A stretch of DNA of 64,000 nucleotides from Trileptium ribeirensis. Lineage: Eukaryota > Nematoda > Enoplea > Enoplida > Thoracostomopsidae. The stretch covers positions 50,474 through 114,473 of the forward strand of contig JASANE010017652.1 of assembly GCA_030248225.1 (NCBI GenBank), written 5' to 3'. Numbering within the stretch: the stretch's first letter is position 1; every line of letters starts with the position of its first letter. The translations under genes were made by a program, and so were the position numbers. This document shows, one piece after another, positions 12,901 through 23,242 of the stretch. The notes beneath the pieces are model-generated. The model did no database searches and was not told the origin of the DNA. It saw only the letters and a program-made list of their open reading frames with translations.

Positions 12901-15900
12901 CTCCGCAAAGTACCTTTTAGTAATAACAAGAGTGCATTAGGGAAGAGTATGACACTTCCCCGCACTCACGTATTAGCCCGTGTTTGATAACGCGGCATTT
13001 TCGGCCTAACCCCCAGTTTCTGGGGGGTCGAGATACCCCGACCCCCCCTAGTTTCTAGAGGGGGTAGCTCGGACCCCCCCAGTTTTTTGGGGGTCGGTCG
13101 GGCCCCCCAATTTCTGGGGGTCTGTCCATAAGCAGCTGCCTATAAACCGACACCCCTAGTTTTTGGAGGGTCCGACCGACCCCCCAAAAAAACTGGGGAG
13201 TGGGATCCAAGCTACCTCCCAGCAACTGGGGGGGGGGGGTTAGGCCGAAGACGTCCTCGTCATCAAACACGGGTTTACATGTGAGTGCAGGGAAGTGTCA
13301 TACTCTTCCCTAATGCACTCTTGGTAATAATGATATGAGATGATATATCCAGAACTAAGTAATGCATGCTACAAGTGGCTAGGTGTGAAATACAAAATAG
13401 CAGACAAAATTGTCAGGTCTCAAGTATCTGCACAGTACCTAGCTAGAAGGTACAAATGTTAATGTTAAACTATTTTCTAAAAGTCAATTTTTGAATAATG
13501 TAGTCAGTGTTCCCAAGAGTCTATGGGAAAAATTTATAGAAAAGTAGAATATACTCTGTCGTGCCGGTATAATTCGCATCAGCCGATGATGTTGTCGGTT
13601 TTCGGCCTACTTCCCAGGAGGCACGGAAGAGCTTCCAAAGGTTTTCTGCTGGTATCGGCTACCCCACCCACCATATGATTTCTTGGAGGTGTCCGCGATT
13701 AAGGTCTGCAATAACCAACGTCATTAAGACAGGAACAAATGACATGACTCCTCAGCCAATCTTATTGGATTAGTTATTGGCAATACTCTCAATACCCCTT
13801 GAAAGTAAGCCGATACCCACAGGGAAGCTTTGTGTTCCTACTGCAATGCTTGGAGATAAGCCGAAAGAAAACACTTCTTCGGATGCGTCAAGCTACGAGA
13901 GAGACATCGTACATGAGTACTACAGAGCGTCATTGCGTTCCACATAATGCTTCATTGGTTTTTGATGCAACATTACAATAATTCTTTCGTCTATTCACAG
14001 GTATATGTTCCATTCATTTCCCTCCTTGCGATGAACATCTACATAATTTTAAAAATGAAAGGTTCAATTCGTCGTTGCCAAGAACCGACAAATTGTAATG
14101 CCACAATGCCGAAAGACTATATGGACTTCCGATATCTACAACGCCACCACTCGACAACCAGTGTAAGCTCCAAGCTGAGATCCAAATTATACATACATCG
14201 TAAAATGGGCACCGTTGAGAAATATAATAGATATTCGGAGCTAACACATCCGAGTATTCATGCGAATTATTGTAAGCAGATGCCAACAGTACAGCGTTTA
14301 GAAGGCGAAGCCGTTGATGGCGAAAATAAATGCCGAAATCTTGATAACCCAGGAGTATATTTTGGATCCCATGAAAATCAACCCCAACATATGTCCATTT
14401 CAGTCGTGGAACGATTAACACAACCAGCGGAGGAATTGTACACAGAACCGGAAGTAGGATTTTGTGCTCGCTTAATAGATAAGGGTTCACAAGTTTTCAA
14501 ACCACCTTCAGTACGGCAAAGCTGCTCTACAAGAAACAAAACTAATCAATGCGCCGGGCGACTGCTACGTATAGTTGGCCCTGCATTTAATTATAACACC
14601 AATGTTAAAACGTTAGGCAAAGTTTCGTCTCCACTAATTTTGAAAGAACAAAAAATTGGAATAAAACACGGATATGGCAATATGGGTGACAGCTTAACGT
14701 CATTAAAATTAGCAGATTCACGATTGATGGATCGAAAATTTCAACCTCACCGAATCAGCGAAGACACCGAACACAATAGTTTACAGCCTATTTTCCAAAC
14801 ACCTACAACAAATTGGAATAAAATTGGAATAAAACGCGGATGTGGTAATATGGGTGACAGATTAACGTCATTAAAATTAGCAGATTCACGATTGATGGAT
14901 CGACAATTTCAACCTCACCGAATCAGCGAAGACACCGAACACAATAGTTTACAGCCTATTTTCCAAACACCTACAACAAATTGGAATCAAATTGGAATAA
15001 AACACGGATGTGGCAATATGGGTGACAGCTTAACGTCATTAAAATTAGCAGATTCACGATTGATGGATCGACAATTTCAACCTCACCGAATCAGCGAAGA
15101 CACCGAACAGAATGGTTTACAGCCTATTTTCCAAACACCTACAACAATATTGCCAGCTGTCAGTTGTAATTCTAGATTATTCGGACGACAGCCGAGTGAA
15201 AAATGTGTGCGTGATGCTACATATACAACGGCTGCAATCGTTACAACTTACCTTCTTGGAAACGTAATGAATACGATAATAACGGTTTTGGAACAAACCC
15301 GAGACGCGTCGTTTTTCAATCGCTACAAAGAATTTTACAATATAGCCGCAGATGTATCAAGTTTTATGGTAATTTTATTAGCTGCATTACGTTGGTGGAT
15401 ATATTACGTTTGTAATCATCAAATACGTCAACAAATACGGATTCGATGTTCGCTTATTTATCGAGCAGTATCGGGGCCTTGCGTTTCAACAGTCCAAGGC
15501 GTGGCTGTAAAAAGCCGACAGTGGAATACGAAATATAAACTTTCTCGTCATAAAATACAAGGTTTACTATTCTTCGCAAATTTAAGCGGTGATAATGAAA
15601 ATGAAATTTGTCCTCTATGTATGACACCGATATTCGGAAATATCAGTAATGCGACACGAAACGGTATTGTAGAATGTTCTTCACGAAATTGTTTGGATCG
15701 CCAATCACCAAACAATGCAACAACAAATTCGACAAGCTCGTTATCTGATAGCTCTGAAGAATGTACAATGGTACCGCTTCCGACAAACAATGACCTTCTT
15801 AACTTTTTACACAACCAGCAATTTCCAAACGCCACACGGCCTGACTGTAGTAATATATCCCAACACCTTCCATTGGCAAATGATGAATGGCAAAGACTAA

Positions 15901-15968
15901 AACATGATCAGCAGGCATTAGTTAGATCTCTTCCGCTTGGAATCCCATCAGTGGGCGAAAAGAAATGA
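9300..15968 (+). CDS. Seven-transmembrane neuropeptide-type GPCR, FMRFamide-receptor-like (three main exons)
   Basis: This is a plasma-membrane receptor, probably for a neuropeptide. Main exons are 9300-9944, 12277-12414 and 14001-15968, all joined in phase 0 at GT-AG sites, giving 916 residues. The extracellular N-terminus has three N-glycosylation sites (N9, N27, N36). TM1 is at about 76-100, TM2 109-134 with the usual Asp (D120), TM3 152-180, TM4 200-214, TM5 262-283, TM6 667-692 and TM7 709-733. The sequence SYWEIAVI after TM4 matches the place of the family's PRFWEV stretch. TM3 ends in ERF instead of DRY. The usual TM1 Asn appears to be Glu (E92). The TM5-TM6 loop is about 380 residues, far longer than the family norm, and the C-tail is about 180. 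The FMRFamide-type assignment is inferred from remembered family motifs; the ligand is unknown. Confidence 0.85.
9989..10228 (+). CDS. Possible GPCR cassette exon 1b (duplicate of TM3-TM4 segment)
   Basis: This is a near-identical copy of the 3' end of exon 1, shifted by 284 bp. It is preceded by an acceptor (TATTGCAG ending at 9988) and followed by the same GTAAGT donor. Length is 240 nt with phase 0 at both ends, so inclusion would keep the frame and insert 80 residues repeating TM3-TM4. Its sequence is intact and almost unchanged from copy 1. No good phase-0 donor exists upstream in exon 1 for a mutually exclusive swap, so it may be a silent duplicate. Confidence 0.4.
10273..10506 (+). CDS. 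Possible GPCR cassette exon 1c (third copy)
   Basis: This is the third copy, again 284 bp on, with acceptor TATTGCAG ending at 10272 and donor GTAAGT at 10507. Length is 234 nt, phase 0. It lacks 6 bp, losing Gly-Arg in the loop after ERFLMVRR, and has several single changes including Met to Thr near the end. The frame is intact. Whether it is spliced into transcripts cannot be told from DNA. Confidence 0.4.
12277..12414 (+). CDS. GPCR exon 2 (second extracellular loop)
   Basis: This exon is 46 codons between an acceptor (TTGTTCCAG ending at 12276) and a GTATGT donor. It encodes the extracellular loop between TM4 and TM5, beginning ISSYWEIAVI and ending WIDPIFK. It contains one Cys (in PECDGF), a candidate for the loop disulfide. 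Its length and phase fit the flanking exons exactly. Confidence 0.8.
12415..14000 (+). other. Last GPCR intron with GC-rich patch and MITE
   Basis: The intron runs from GTATGT at 12415 to CTATTCACAG ending at 14000. It carries a GC-rich patch at about 12517-12625 (CTCGCCCCCCTCCCCGAC-type), the 397-bp MITE at 12927-13323 and a second GC-richer patch near 13600-13690. No additional exon is needed to link TM4 to TM5. Confidence 0.7.
12927..13323. mobile_element. 397-bp MITE with terminal inverted repeats in a GPCR intron
   Basis: The ends are inverted repeats starting CAAGAGTGCATTAGGG. They match for about 40 bp with one difference and continue imperfectly to about 65-70 bp (CCCGTGTTTGAT on the left and its complement on the right). 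The element is flanked by the direct repeat GTAATAA (12920-12926 and 13324-13330), a 7-bp target-site duplication. The core, about 13010-13245, is a run of C-tract and G-tract palindromes of the form CCCCCA..TTTCT..GGGGG, plus a run of ten G, so it is prone to hairpins or quadruplexes. There is no coding capacity. The superfamily is uncertain; target length would fit hAT- or P-like elements only roughly. Confidence 0.85.
14001..15968 (+). CDS. GPCR exon 3 (TM5, long loop 3, TM6, TM7, C-tail)
   Basis: This exon is 655 codons plus stop, starting just after CTATTCACAG. It opens with TM5 (VYVPFISLLAMNIYIIL). A hydrophilic loop of about 380 residues with three 56-residue repeats follows. TM6 starts at about 15216 and TM7 at about 15340. 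TM7 ends ALRWWIYYV in place of the NPxxY region. The tail has a CPLC pair but no recognised domain. The long ORF on the opposite strand at 14014-14490 is a shadow. Confidence 0.85.
   Translation, partial: VYVPFISLLAMNIYIILKMKGSIRRCQEPTNCNATMPKDYMDFRYLQRHHSTTSVSSKLRSKLYIHRKMGTVEKYNRYSELTHPSIHANYCKQMPTVQRLEGEAVDGENKCRNLDNPGVYFGSHENQPQHMSISVVERLTQPAEELYTEPEVGFCARLIDKGSQVFKPPSVRQSCSTRNKTNQCAGRLLRIVGPAFNYNTNVKTLGKVSSPLILKEQKIGIKHGYGNMGDSLTSLKLADSRLMDRKFQPHRISEDTEHNSLQPIFQTPTTNWNKIGIKRGCGNMGDRLTSLKLADSRLMDRQFQPHRISEDTEHNSLQPIFQTPTTNWNQIGIKHGCGNMGDSLTSLKLADSRLMDRQFQPHRISEDTEQNGLQPIFQTPTTILPAVSCNSRLFGRQPSEKCVRDATYTTAAIVTTYLLGNVMNTIITVLEQTRDASFFNRYKEFYNIAADVSSFMVILLAALRWWIYYVCNHQIRQQIRIRCSLIYRAVSGPCVSTVQGVAVKSRQWNTKYKLSRHKIQGLLFFANLSGDNENEICPLCMTPIFGNISNATRNGIVECSSRNCLDRQSPNNATTNSTSSLSDSSEECTMVPLPTNNDLLNFLHNQQFPNATRPDCSNISQHLPLANDEWQRLKHDQQALVRSLPLGIPSVGEKK
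14652..15147 (+). repeat. Three 168-bp in-frame coding repeats (GPCR loop 3)
   Basis: Units start at 14652, 14820 and 14988. Each is 168 bp, or 56 residues, beginning with IGIK-type sequence and containing the shared stretches LTSLKLADSRLMDR, FQPHRISEDTE and LQPIFQTPTT. Copies differ by a handful of substitutions and no indels, so the frame has been kept. They correspond to about residues 479-643 of the receptor. No known domain is recognised. Confidence 0.95.
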
Positions 15969-18507
15969 ACGGAAGCGGATTCTTGTATAGACAATATGTA
16001 TTTCACTGATAAAATATCGTAGAGAAGCGATGAAGACCACTGAACCGTTTCTACTAAGCCGCAAAAATTAATACTCACGTTTTTACAGATCTATCTCAAC
16101 CAGAAACTAAAAATGACAAGCTACCCTGCCGGAAACACATACTGTGTGTCAAGAACTTTGCGTTTGAAAACGAAAAAGTTTTCTTCTTAAGAGAAGGATG
16201 TCACAGCAGTCATATTGATTAATCCACTTCCTGTTTTAACTTATCTGTCGTAAGTTGCTTTAACGGTATAGATATAGAGAAAGTTTAATAGTTATGGTTA
16301 GTTATACAGCTAAGTTTACTGAGGAACGATTGAAAAAACTGTTTGCAGCGACGCTTTTAGGGTCCCGATAATACGTTTACACCTTGGAAATCATGTCAGA
16401 GGTATATGCTTCTGGACAGGCATTAGTGTACTAACAATAGATTTACTTTAATTTAATTGTTGTGAACTTTAACCGCTATTGCAGTTCTTTCGCAATTGCA
16501 CTTATTAACAATAGAATTTATGCGCCTGGACTGCATATAATTATTTAAATATAAAATTTACGGCGGTTCAGCATAATATATGGTTTTTGAAACATGTCAA
16601 ATTATTTGACTTCAGCGTTTGCGAATATGCTGTCTATAAAATAACAAGAATCCTATGTATTGACTATCCTGCGATATAAATACTTAACTAGTTCTAATCA
16701 TAAAATCTATATTTTTTTCACTTACACCATTTTTAAAAAAGAAACGACAGTGCTCTATCTATACTGGTGATGCGTTGTCTCCCATCTAAAATTTAATCTC
16801 AAATCCCAAAGAATTCAGACCTTGTAAAGTTGATAATATAATTTTCGATGTCATCAATTCTCAGAATTCCTCAATGTTTCATCTCAATAATTGTAGTCAA
16901 CAAATCCGAGACGGTTGCTGCGTGCCATTTTCGCCTGACAGGCAGACTCCAGCGGTCGGATATGTAAAGGCTTTGATGACTACAACAGATACGTGTAGTG
17001 CAGGGCAAATAAAGCTTTAATGCACACTCTGACAAATGGTGAAACCAATGTCACAGCCTGACGGCTGTGACAAAAATATTAATATGGTAACAAACGATTT
17101 ACGTATTGGGAGCGCAATGTAATGTTTTGCACTGCAATATGTACGTAACAAATTATGTGCAGAATGGTTACTATAACTAGTTAAGCTCGCTTGCGAGCCA
17201 GAATTCGAGCGGAGAGAACAATCCCCCAAAGCAGAAGTGCGACAAATATTTGCCACACAATATTTTTGACACTCGCAATGAGCTTGTCGGCCCAGAAACC
17301 CCATATCCGACATTTAAACCAACAATAAACACACATTTAGGTGCATTGCCAACGACTTTTCACCAAATATGAAATTTGGCGCCAACTATAAGCTTATAGA
17401 CTCCAGATTGGGAAGTAGTTGAAAAACTTGTTATATATCATTGGAAAGCCCTGGCAAAGCTACATGGAGTAGGCCTATTAGTTTGCGGATACCAAGTTTA
17501 CTTGTTGAGAAAAGTCGCAAAAACTGGAGGGTTTGCCCGAAAAATGGGCCAAAATGACGTCATTTTGCCACATAACTTTTCCCACGGAAAAAAATTCAAA
17601 ACTCGTTTCGCTCGCTCATTCCACTCGAATTCAAATATTAACATGTGAAATTTAAGCAGATTGCATTCCCGCATAGGAAGCTGCCAAGGACTTAAAAACA
17701 CTATACATGTCTATATTTTTATTTTACATACAGCTCACCTTGTTTACTAAATGTCGATATTTCCAACATTTTGCAATTGTTGACATAACTGTCTGAAACA
17801 TATTCTCTTAAAACTATACTTATGTACAAGCATTAACTTTGAAGCATACATGCTCATAGAGAGATGGCAATAACCCCAATCTCCTAGAGGCTTCTACATT
17901 TCTGCTCGTATGAGAAATAGGCTATGCGCCCGACATGTGGTCCAACCTAGTCTGACGCAGTGGCGCCGACGGCGCGGCACCGCCTACCCACCTTCCCCAA
18001 TAACCTCCACCCTGGCAAGCGGATTAACCCCCGGCCGAAGGCCAACACGAGGTAACAGCCGGCCCCTGAACTTAGGACTTTAAGCATGTATGCTTTGAAG
18101 AACTTAGGTCATGAGGATTTTGAATCGTGGATTAAAGCATACTTCAATAATTGTTGTTGCATCATATGTTCCATGAACCGTTACCTTCGGTACGTGCGTC
18201 CTTCAAAAAAGTAAAATGTAAGGTTTTGCGTTGAAAAGTGATGCCTTTGTTAACGTTGTAGCGTTGTAATTTGCGTTAACAGCATATTAACGAGCACTGG
18301 GATTCATTGTACAACTGTGAAACCATGGTATCGCATCACTAAAGCTATGTTGAAGCGAAAACAACTAATTTTATTACAATAATAACAGATAAATAGAGCA
18401 TAGTGTAGATGTAGAGAAGAGGCATCGCGTACGACTCGCAAGACTAAGTAAACTGAGTGCAGACTATTAAATTTGTGTCAGCTTTGATAGAAAATTACAG
18501 CCTATTA
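15969..18507. other. Non-coding stretch downstream of the receptor
   Basis: No gene is recognised and no canonical AATAAA lies within the first few hundred bases after the receptor stop. A GC-rich islet lies at about 17935-18075 (CCGACGGCGCGGCACCGCC-type). Positions about 17360-17700 contain a mixed-composition block without motifs. A hairpin at 17049-17072 is listed separately. Confidence 0.5.
17049..17072. repeat. Perfect 10-bp palindrome with 4-base loop
   Basis: TGTCACAGCC, then TGAC, then GGCTGTGACA. The stem is perfect and GC-rich for this region. It could be a structured RNA hairpin or a protein-binding dyad; nothing nearby decides. Confidence 0.8.
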
Positions 18508-19817
18508 TACAGGGTATTTCATAAGTAATTTTCCCTGTCTGTAGCTTAATTGCTCAACAACTACAACTCGATTAAAAATATAATTTTGATGGCATATAAA
18601 CAACTACTCCACTTCAGTACACAAAATATAAATTCTCACCTAGAGCACCAAATGCGACCCATTCAGTTGAAAGATTTCCTCAAGTCGACAACGCACAGGT
18701 AGGCAAACTTTTTTGAGCATCTCTGGCTCTATGATGGGCACTTCTTCAGCCACATAGTCCTTGATTTCTTCAATTGTCTTTGGTCGTCCACTGTATAATT
18801 TCTGCAATCAATACGTCCCAGAGGAAGAAATCAGGCGGTGTAAAATCAGGCGAGTGTGAATGTCATTCAATGAGACCACGTCTACAGTTTCAACGATCAC
18901 CGGTGTTTTCATGAAGCACTCTCAAAACTGATTTGCGTAATGAGTCGGAACACCGTCATTTTGAAAGAAGAATTCATCACTATTGGGAAGCTGCATGAAA
19001 GCCCGCAGGAAGTGTTGGTTCAACATTTCCAGATAATTGTCTCCAGTCATACTTTCATCAAAAAAGAATGGTCCGATTATTCCCTCAGAATGCATGCAGA
19101 CTCGAACCGAGGTTCCAGCAGCGTGCTGTTGACGCTCAATAGTTTCATGAGGATTTTCATATCCCCAATAACGACAGTTTTCACGATTAACGTGTCCGTT
19201 CAATTTAAAAGTGCTTTCGTCAGACCAAATATCCCCGATATCCGAGCTCTGCGTCCTCATCTGGTTTGCTCAACCAGGTTTCTGCAAATTCAATTCAGCG
19301 ATCAAAATCGGCTTCGTTCAACTAATGCATCACCTGTGGGATAAATGGTTTTCTTCCTAGGCTTTTGACAGTACGGTAACCCGTGGTTTTTGATTTGATA
19401 ACCCGGGTTTCAATCTATAGGGGTTTGAGTGATTTATGTGGCGACTGCAACATTTTTTCAACCCACGCAACGTTCTCCTCGGTAGCAGCCGATTTAAGTA
19501 GTCCAGAGCGTCGCAGGTCTGAACAGATGTGGTACTGTCAAATTTACGATCCAGTGATCTACTCGCTGGTCCGAAAGGTGGAGGAGATTCGGCATAATGG
19601 CGCCATGATATAACTACGTCAGCAGCATTGTTTTATTTAGAGTCTAATCGAATAGTTAAGATTTTGTCATTAAGCGGCAAGTGATATTGCGCCATTTTCT
19701 TATCAATAATTAAGTATGATATTGATCTAAAACATGATAAAAATAATTTGAATTGATGAACTGATTACAAAGTTATGTAGTTTCAAACTGGAAAAATTAC
19801 TTATGGAACACCCTGTA
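18508..19817 (-). mobile_element. Decayed Tc1/mariner-superfamily element
   Basis: The ends are inverted repeats beginning TACAGGGT. They match over about 27 bp (TTCATAAGTAATTTTCC on the left, TCCATAAGTAATTTTTCC on the right after complementing) and are flanked by TA (18506-18507, 19818-19819), the standard target of this superfamily. Length is 1310 bp, the usual size of a one-gene mariner. A broken transposase lies on the minus strand. Confidence 0.9.
18640..19620 (-). pseudogene. Mariner-type transposase remnant
   Basis: This encoded a DDE/D transposase. The best open part (18922-19260) holds the first catalytic block (IWSDESTFKLNGHVNR), then GPFFFDESMTG and the second block (FFFQNDGVPTHYA; Asp codon at 18955-18957). 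The third block, HSPDFTPPDFFLWD, lies in another frame at about 18820-18860, so at least one indel separates them. N-terminal frames near 19400-19600 contain stops. The spacing of blocks and the NPH/VNR motifs fit the mariner-like branch common in arthropods and nematodes. It is not functional. Confidence 0.85.
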
Positions 19818-19974
19818 TACTGTACAAATTATTTTTGCGGTTAATTTGCATAATCATCAATTTCGAAACATTCTAAACCACTAAATATCAAAGGTATTAA
19901 TATTAAAATTACATTGTAACGACAACATTCTAACGGGCACTGCATTCTCATCGCGTACTTATTGTATTCATTGG

Positions 19975-20692
19975 ATGCCTAATCATAATGTGAACCATCA
20001 ATAACGAATTACTCTCAAATCTTGCGCTGCATTTCGTCATATCCGCGTTGTTGCACTTCTACGAAACAGCAGTTTTCATAAAACTGAAATTTTATATAGG
20101 AGATTCAGTGGCTGTGTAATCATAATGTGAAATATCAATAATGAATTACACTCAAATCTTGCGCTGCATTTCGTCATACCCGCTCTGTTGCACTTCTACG
20201 AAACAGCAGTTTTCATAAAACTGAAATTTTATATAGGAGATTCAGTGGCTGTGTAATCATAATGTGAAATATCAATAATGAATTACACTCAAATCTTGTG
20301 CTGCATTTCGTCATACCCGCTCTGTTGCACTTCTACAAAACAGCAGCTTTCATAAAACTGAAATTTTATCTAGGAGATTCAGTGGCTGTGTAATCATAAT
20401 GTGAAATATCAATAACGAATTACACTCAAATCTTGCGCTGCATTTCGTTATACCCGCTCTGTTGCACGTCTACGAACCAGAATTTTCATAAAACTGAAAT
20501 TTTATCTAGGAGATTCAGTGGCTGTGTAATCATAATGTGAAATATCAATAACGAATTACACTCAAATCTTGCGCTGCATTTCGTCATACCCGCTCTGTTG
20601 CACGTCTACGAACCAGAATTTTCATAAAACTGAAATTTTATCTAGGAGATTCAGTGGCTGTGTAATCATAATGTGAAATATCAATAACGAAT
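19975..20692. repeat. Tandem array, 136-137-bp unit, about 5.3 copies
   Basis: Copies are marked by GCTGTGTAATCATAATG at 20111, 20248, 20385, 20521 and 20657, with an older, more diverged first copy from about 19975. The array stops abruptly at 20692, where the pogo-like element begins, and resumes at 23151, so it was interrupted by that insertion. Confidence 0.95.
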
Positions 20693-20694
20693 TA

Positions 20695-23148
20695 TAGTAA
20701 ACCCGGGTAATCCCGACATCCGGGTAATCTCGACAACTTGAAACTTGAACGCGTATTTCTTGCTCTAAAATAAATAATTTTTATATATTTTTATATCGTA
20801 ACATAGCTACTGCTGCCGACTGTATGCCTGTGCAGAGAAATTATGTATTTTATAAATTTTTAGTTCAGTTTTATGTACAAAACTGCTATTGTCGAGAATA
20901 CCCGGAATTTCTGACTAGTTACTTTGTTTCAAAGGTTAAGTTTGTCGACCTAGATTTTGCTGTTACCTTGAGAAATGTTGAAATTTTTTTCACAGATTTG
21001 TCGTAAATGATACAATTTTTTGAATATGTAACTATGTAACTTTATTTGCAGTAATTGGAAGAAGTATATCAATACTAGGGTTTTTGCAAAACCTTCGAAT
21101 TTTGATGTGCTCCGGCTATTGCCGACACTTTATCTGGGTAATGTCGACATTTCAGGGTAATGTCGACAATACATATTAAGTGATCTGTTGAGCAGATGAA
21201 TCAGTCTAACGTACATAAGATAGTCATAATACCATCAGAAACATAGATTTTGATAACAAAACGGACCGCATCGTCGCTACCTTCGAAATTTCATGCTTGA
21301 TAACATGCTTTTAAATTTTCCAATTAAAGTGTGAGTACAATTTGCGAGTTACGTTTCACAGGTAATTCATGAACGAAATCGAGATATCAAACATGTGGAT
21401 TTGGCTGTGATTCAATTTTAACATAAAATGTTCAGGCATAATTATAACATCACAGCACAAATCCCCAACTGGCTGTTAGCTGTACTTTATACACATGTTT
21501 GAACTAGAGTTGTAGCTTTTAAAAATTCAGAGCTGGACCCGGATTTGCAAAGTAAAATAATTGGACCCGAACCCTGAATTTGTGCCAAAAATACACGGAA
21601 CACCCGGACACTGACATGGAAGCAACTCTAAGTTTGAACCGCTGAATTTGTTTAAGTGTTTTTATGGTGCCGAAAATAACTGTAGCAATGTTAATCTCTA
21701 AATGTTAGGCTTAAGCCTTAAACCAGGTTTCCACACTAGTCATGTTCTGGAACGATCCATAATTGTTGTCATGCCCACTTGACTACTGAAACGAGAAAAT
21801 TTCGAAACAAATACCCCTTTTGAAAGATTTCGGCAGTCGTTTCCTTTTTTATCAAAAATGTTCGTAGACGCTAATACGCATGGCATTTGTCAAAACAGCA
21901 ACCGGTATATTACGATTTAAGAGTAAAATATCGGCTTAACTTAAAAATGCAGCCTAAGGGATCGCATTCCGGTAAAAATGATAACGCTGTGTTTCCACGT
22001 TGGCTACGCCATTGCTGGTAAATTTATTTGATATTTACGATCTAGTTTCACGTTTTAGCTTTAAATGGCTCGTGTAAAAAATGTAACTCCTGATCGTGGA
22101 CGTAGTGGCTTGCCGCCTGCAGCTTTTCCAAAAAAGTCCAGAAATTACGACTATAGTTTTAACCGCAAACTGACTTTGTCGAAACCGAAACAAACTGCAC
22201 CAAAACGCAAAACAAATCTATCATGTGCTCACAGCCGTATTAAAGTTCAGCAATGGTTACCCCAGCAAATAGAAACGACGCTCAAAACCTTAGATAATAC
22301 AGAGTGGTGGTGTCCTGTATGCAATTACAGGTACGGTAAATCTGTGGGTGACTGGTACCAGTGTAATGGTTGTTACAAATAGTGCCATGCCAAGTGTGGC
22401 ACAAAGTTTACATCAGGGGGATTTGTCTGCATTACGTGTGGTGAAGTCTATGCGAAGGAAATTGCTGATTTGTCTCTGGCGTAAGGATATTTTGTTCTCA
22501 AAAGACGTTGCATTGTTTTAAACACACTGAACTAATGCAAATTTAAAACATATCTAACCATGGAAAAAAACAATTTTAATTACTCTTAATTTGCTTTTTT
22601 TACAAATACATTTTCGTGTTTGATGGCTGGAATAGTGCACATAACTGAACTAGCATTGGAGCTGTTGCATTAGTATGTTGTTTCGGTTGCCACATAAGCG
22701 TGCCATATGAGTTTTTTACAACTCGTTGAGGTGATTTTCGTTTATTTTACAAGAGTGATATTTTATGTCGGCCAATCTGAGTTTCTGCTGCTCCTTCCCA
22801 TACGATCAATACTTTCTAAGAAGTCATCGGTCGCAGGCATAGAAACTAGAATTTAAAGAATGTTCATGTTGTGCATTTTTGACAATTTATTATTTGTACA
22901 TCATTTCGTATTTTGTTGCTTATAAATTTGCTTAGATAAATTTTTGAGTTGGAAACCCGTAATGTAGTCTGTATTAAGTTTTTCAACAACTATTTCTATA
23001 TAACTATGGTTTTTAACAGCCGGAAATATGCTGTAGAGTTTACCAAGAAATGTCGAGTTTGGCCGGACTATTGTCGGGCTTACACAGAATTGGCTACATG
23101 TATTACTATAGGGGAGGATCGAACTGTCGGCATTACACGGGTTTACTA
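20695..23148 (+). mobile_element. pogo/Tigger-like DNA transposon, internally deleted
   Basis: Inverted ends share TAGTAAACCCG then GTAAT.CCGACA, about 25 bp. TA flanks both sides (20693-20694, 23149-23150). Joining the flanks across one TA recreates the neighbouring array sequence (GAATTACACTC), which fixes both ends. The motif GGGTAAT..CGACA occurs twice near the left end and twice more near 21137-21170, likely binding sites for the transposase. Of a transposase only a C-terminal zinc-finger portion is visible, so this 2454-bp copy is probably non-autonomous. The pogo assignment rests on the TA target, the TIR style and that finger. Confidence 0.85.
22065..22484 (+). pseudogene. C-terminal PHD-like finger of a pogo-type transposase, interrupted by TAG
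   Basis: The frame starts at ATG 22065 and codes for a basic stretch (AAFPKKSRNYDYSF, TAPKRKT) and then a Cys/His finger. It shows CPVC, then CNGC about 18 residues on, then after a TAG (22380-22382) CHAKC and finally CITC, with a natural stop at 22482-22484. This is the C-x2-C, C-x2-C, H-x2-C, C-x2-C pattern of the PHD-like finger found at the end of many pogo/Tigger transposases. The TAG stands where the family usually has Trp, a one-base change from TGG. No DDE domain is found upstream. Either a broken remnant or, less likely, a small readthrough protein. Confidence 0.7.
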
Positions 23149-23150
23149 TA

Positions 23151-23242
23151 CACTCAAATCTTGCGCCGCATTTCGTCATACCCGCTCTGTTGCACTTCTA
23201 CGAAACAGCAGTTTTCATAAAACTGAAATTTTATATTGGAAG
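23151..23242. repeat. Continuation of the 137-bp array after the pogo-like insertion
   Basis: From CACTCAAATCTTGCG onward the sequence matches the array unit through CATAAAACTGAAATTTTATAT. It is the right half of the copy split by the transposon. Beyond about 23242 the similarity ends. Confidence 0.9.

Noticed and set aside
14014..14490. 158-codon minus-strand ORF
   Set aside because: Lies entirely antisense to the well-supported receptor exon and has no domain; a shadow frame.
18940..19344. 134-codon plus-strand ORF
   Set aside because: Antisense to the mariner transposase remnant, whose motifs read on the minus strand.
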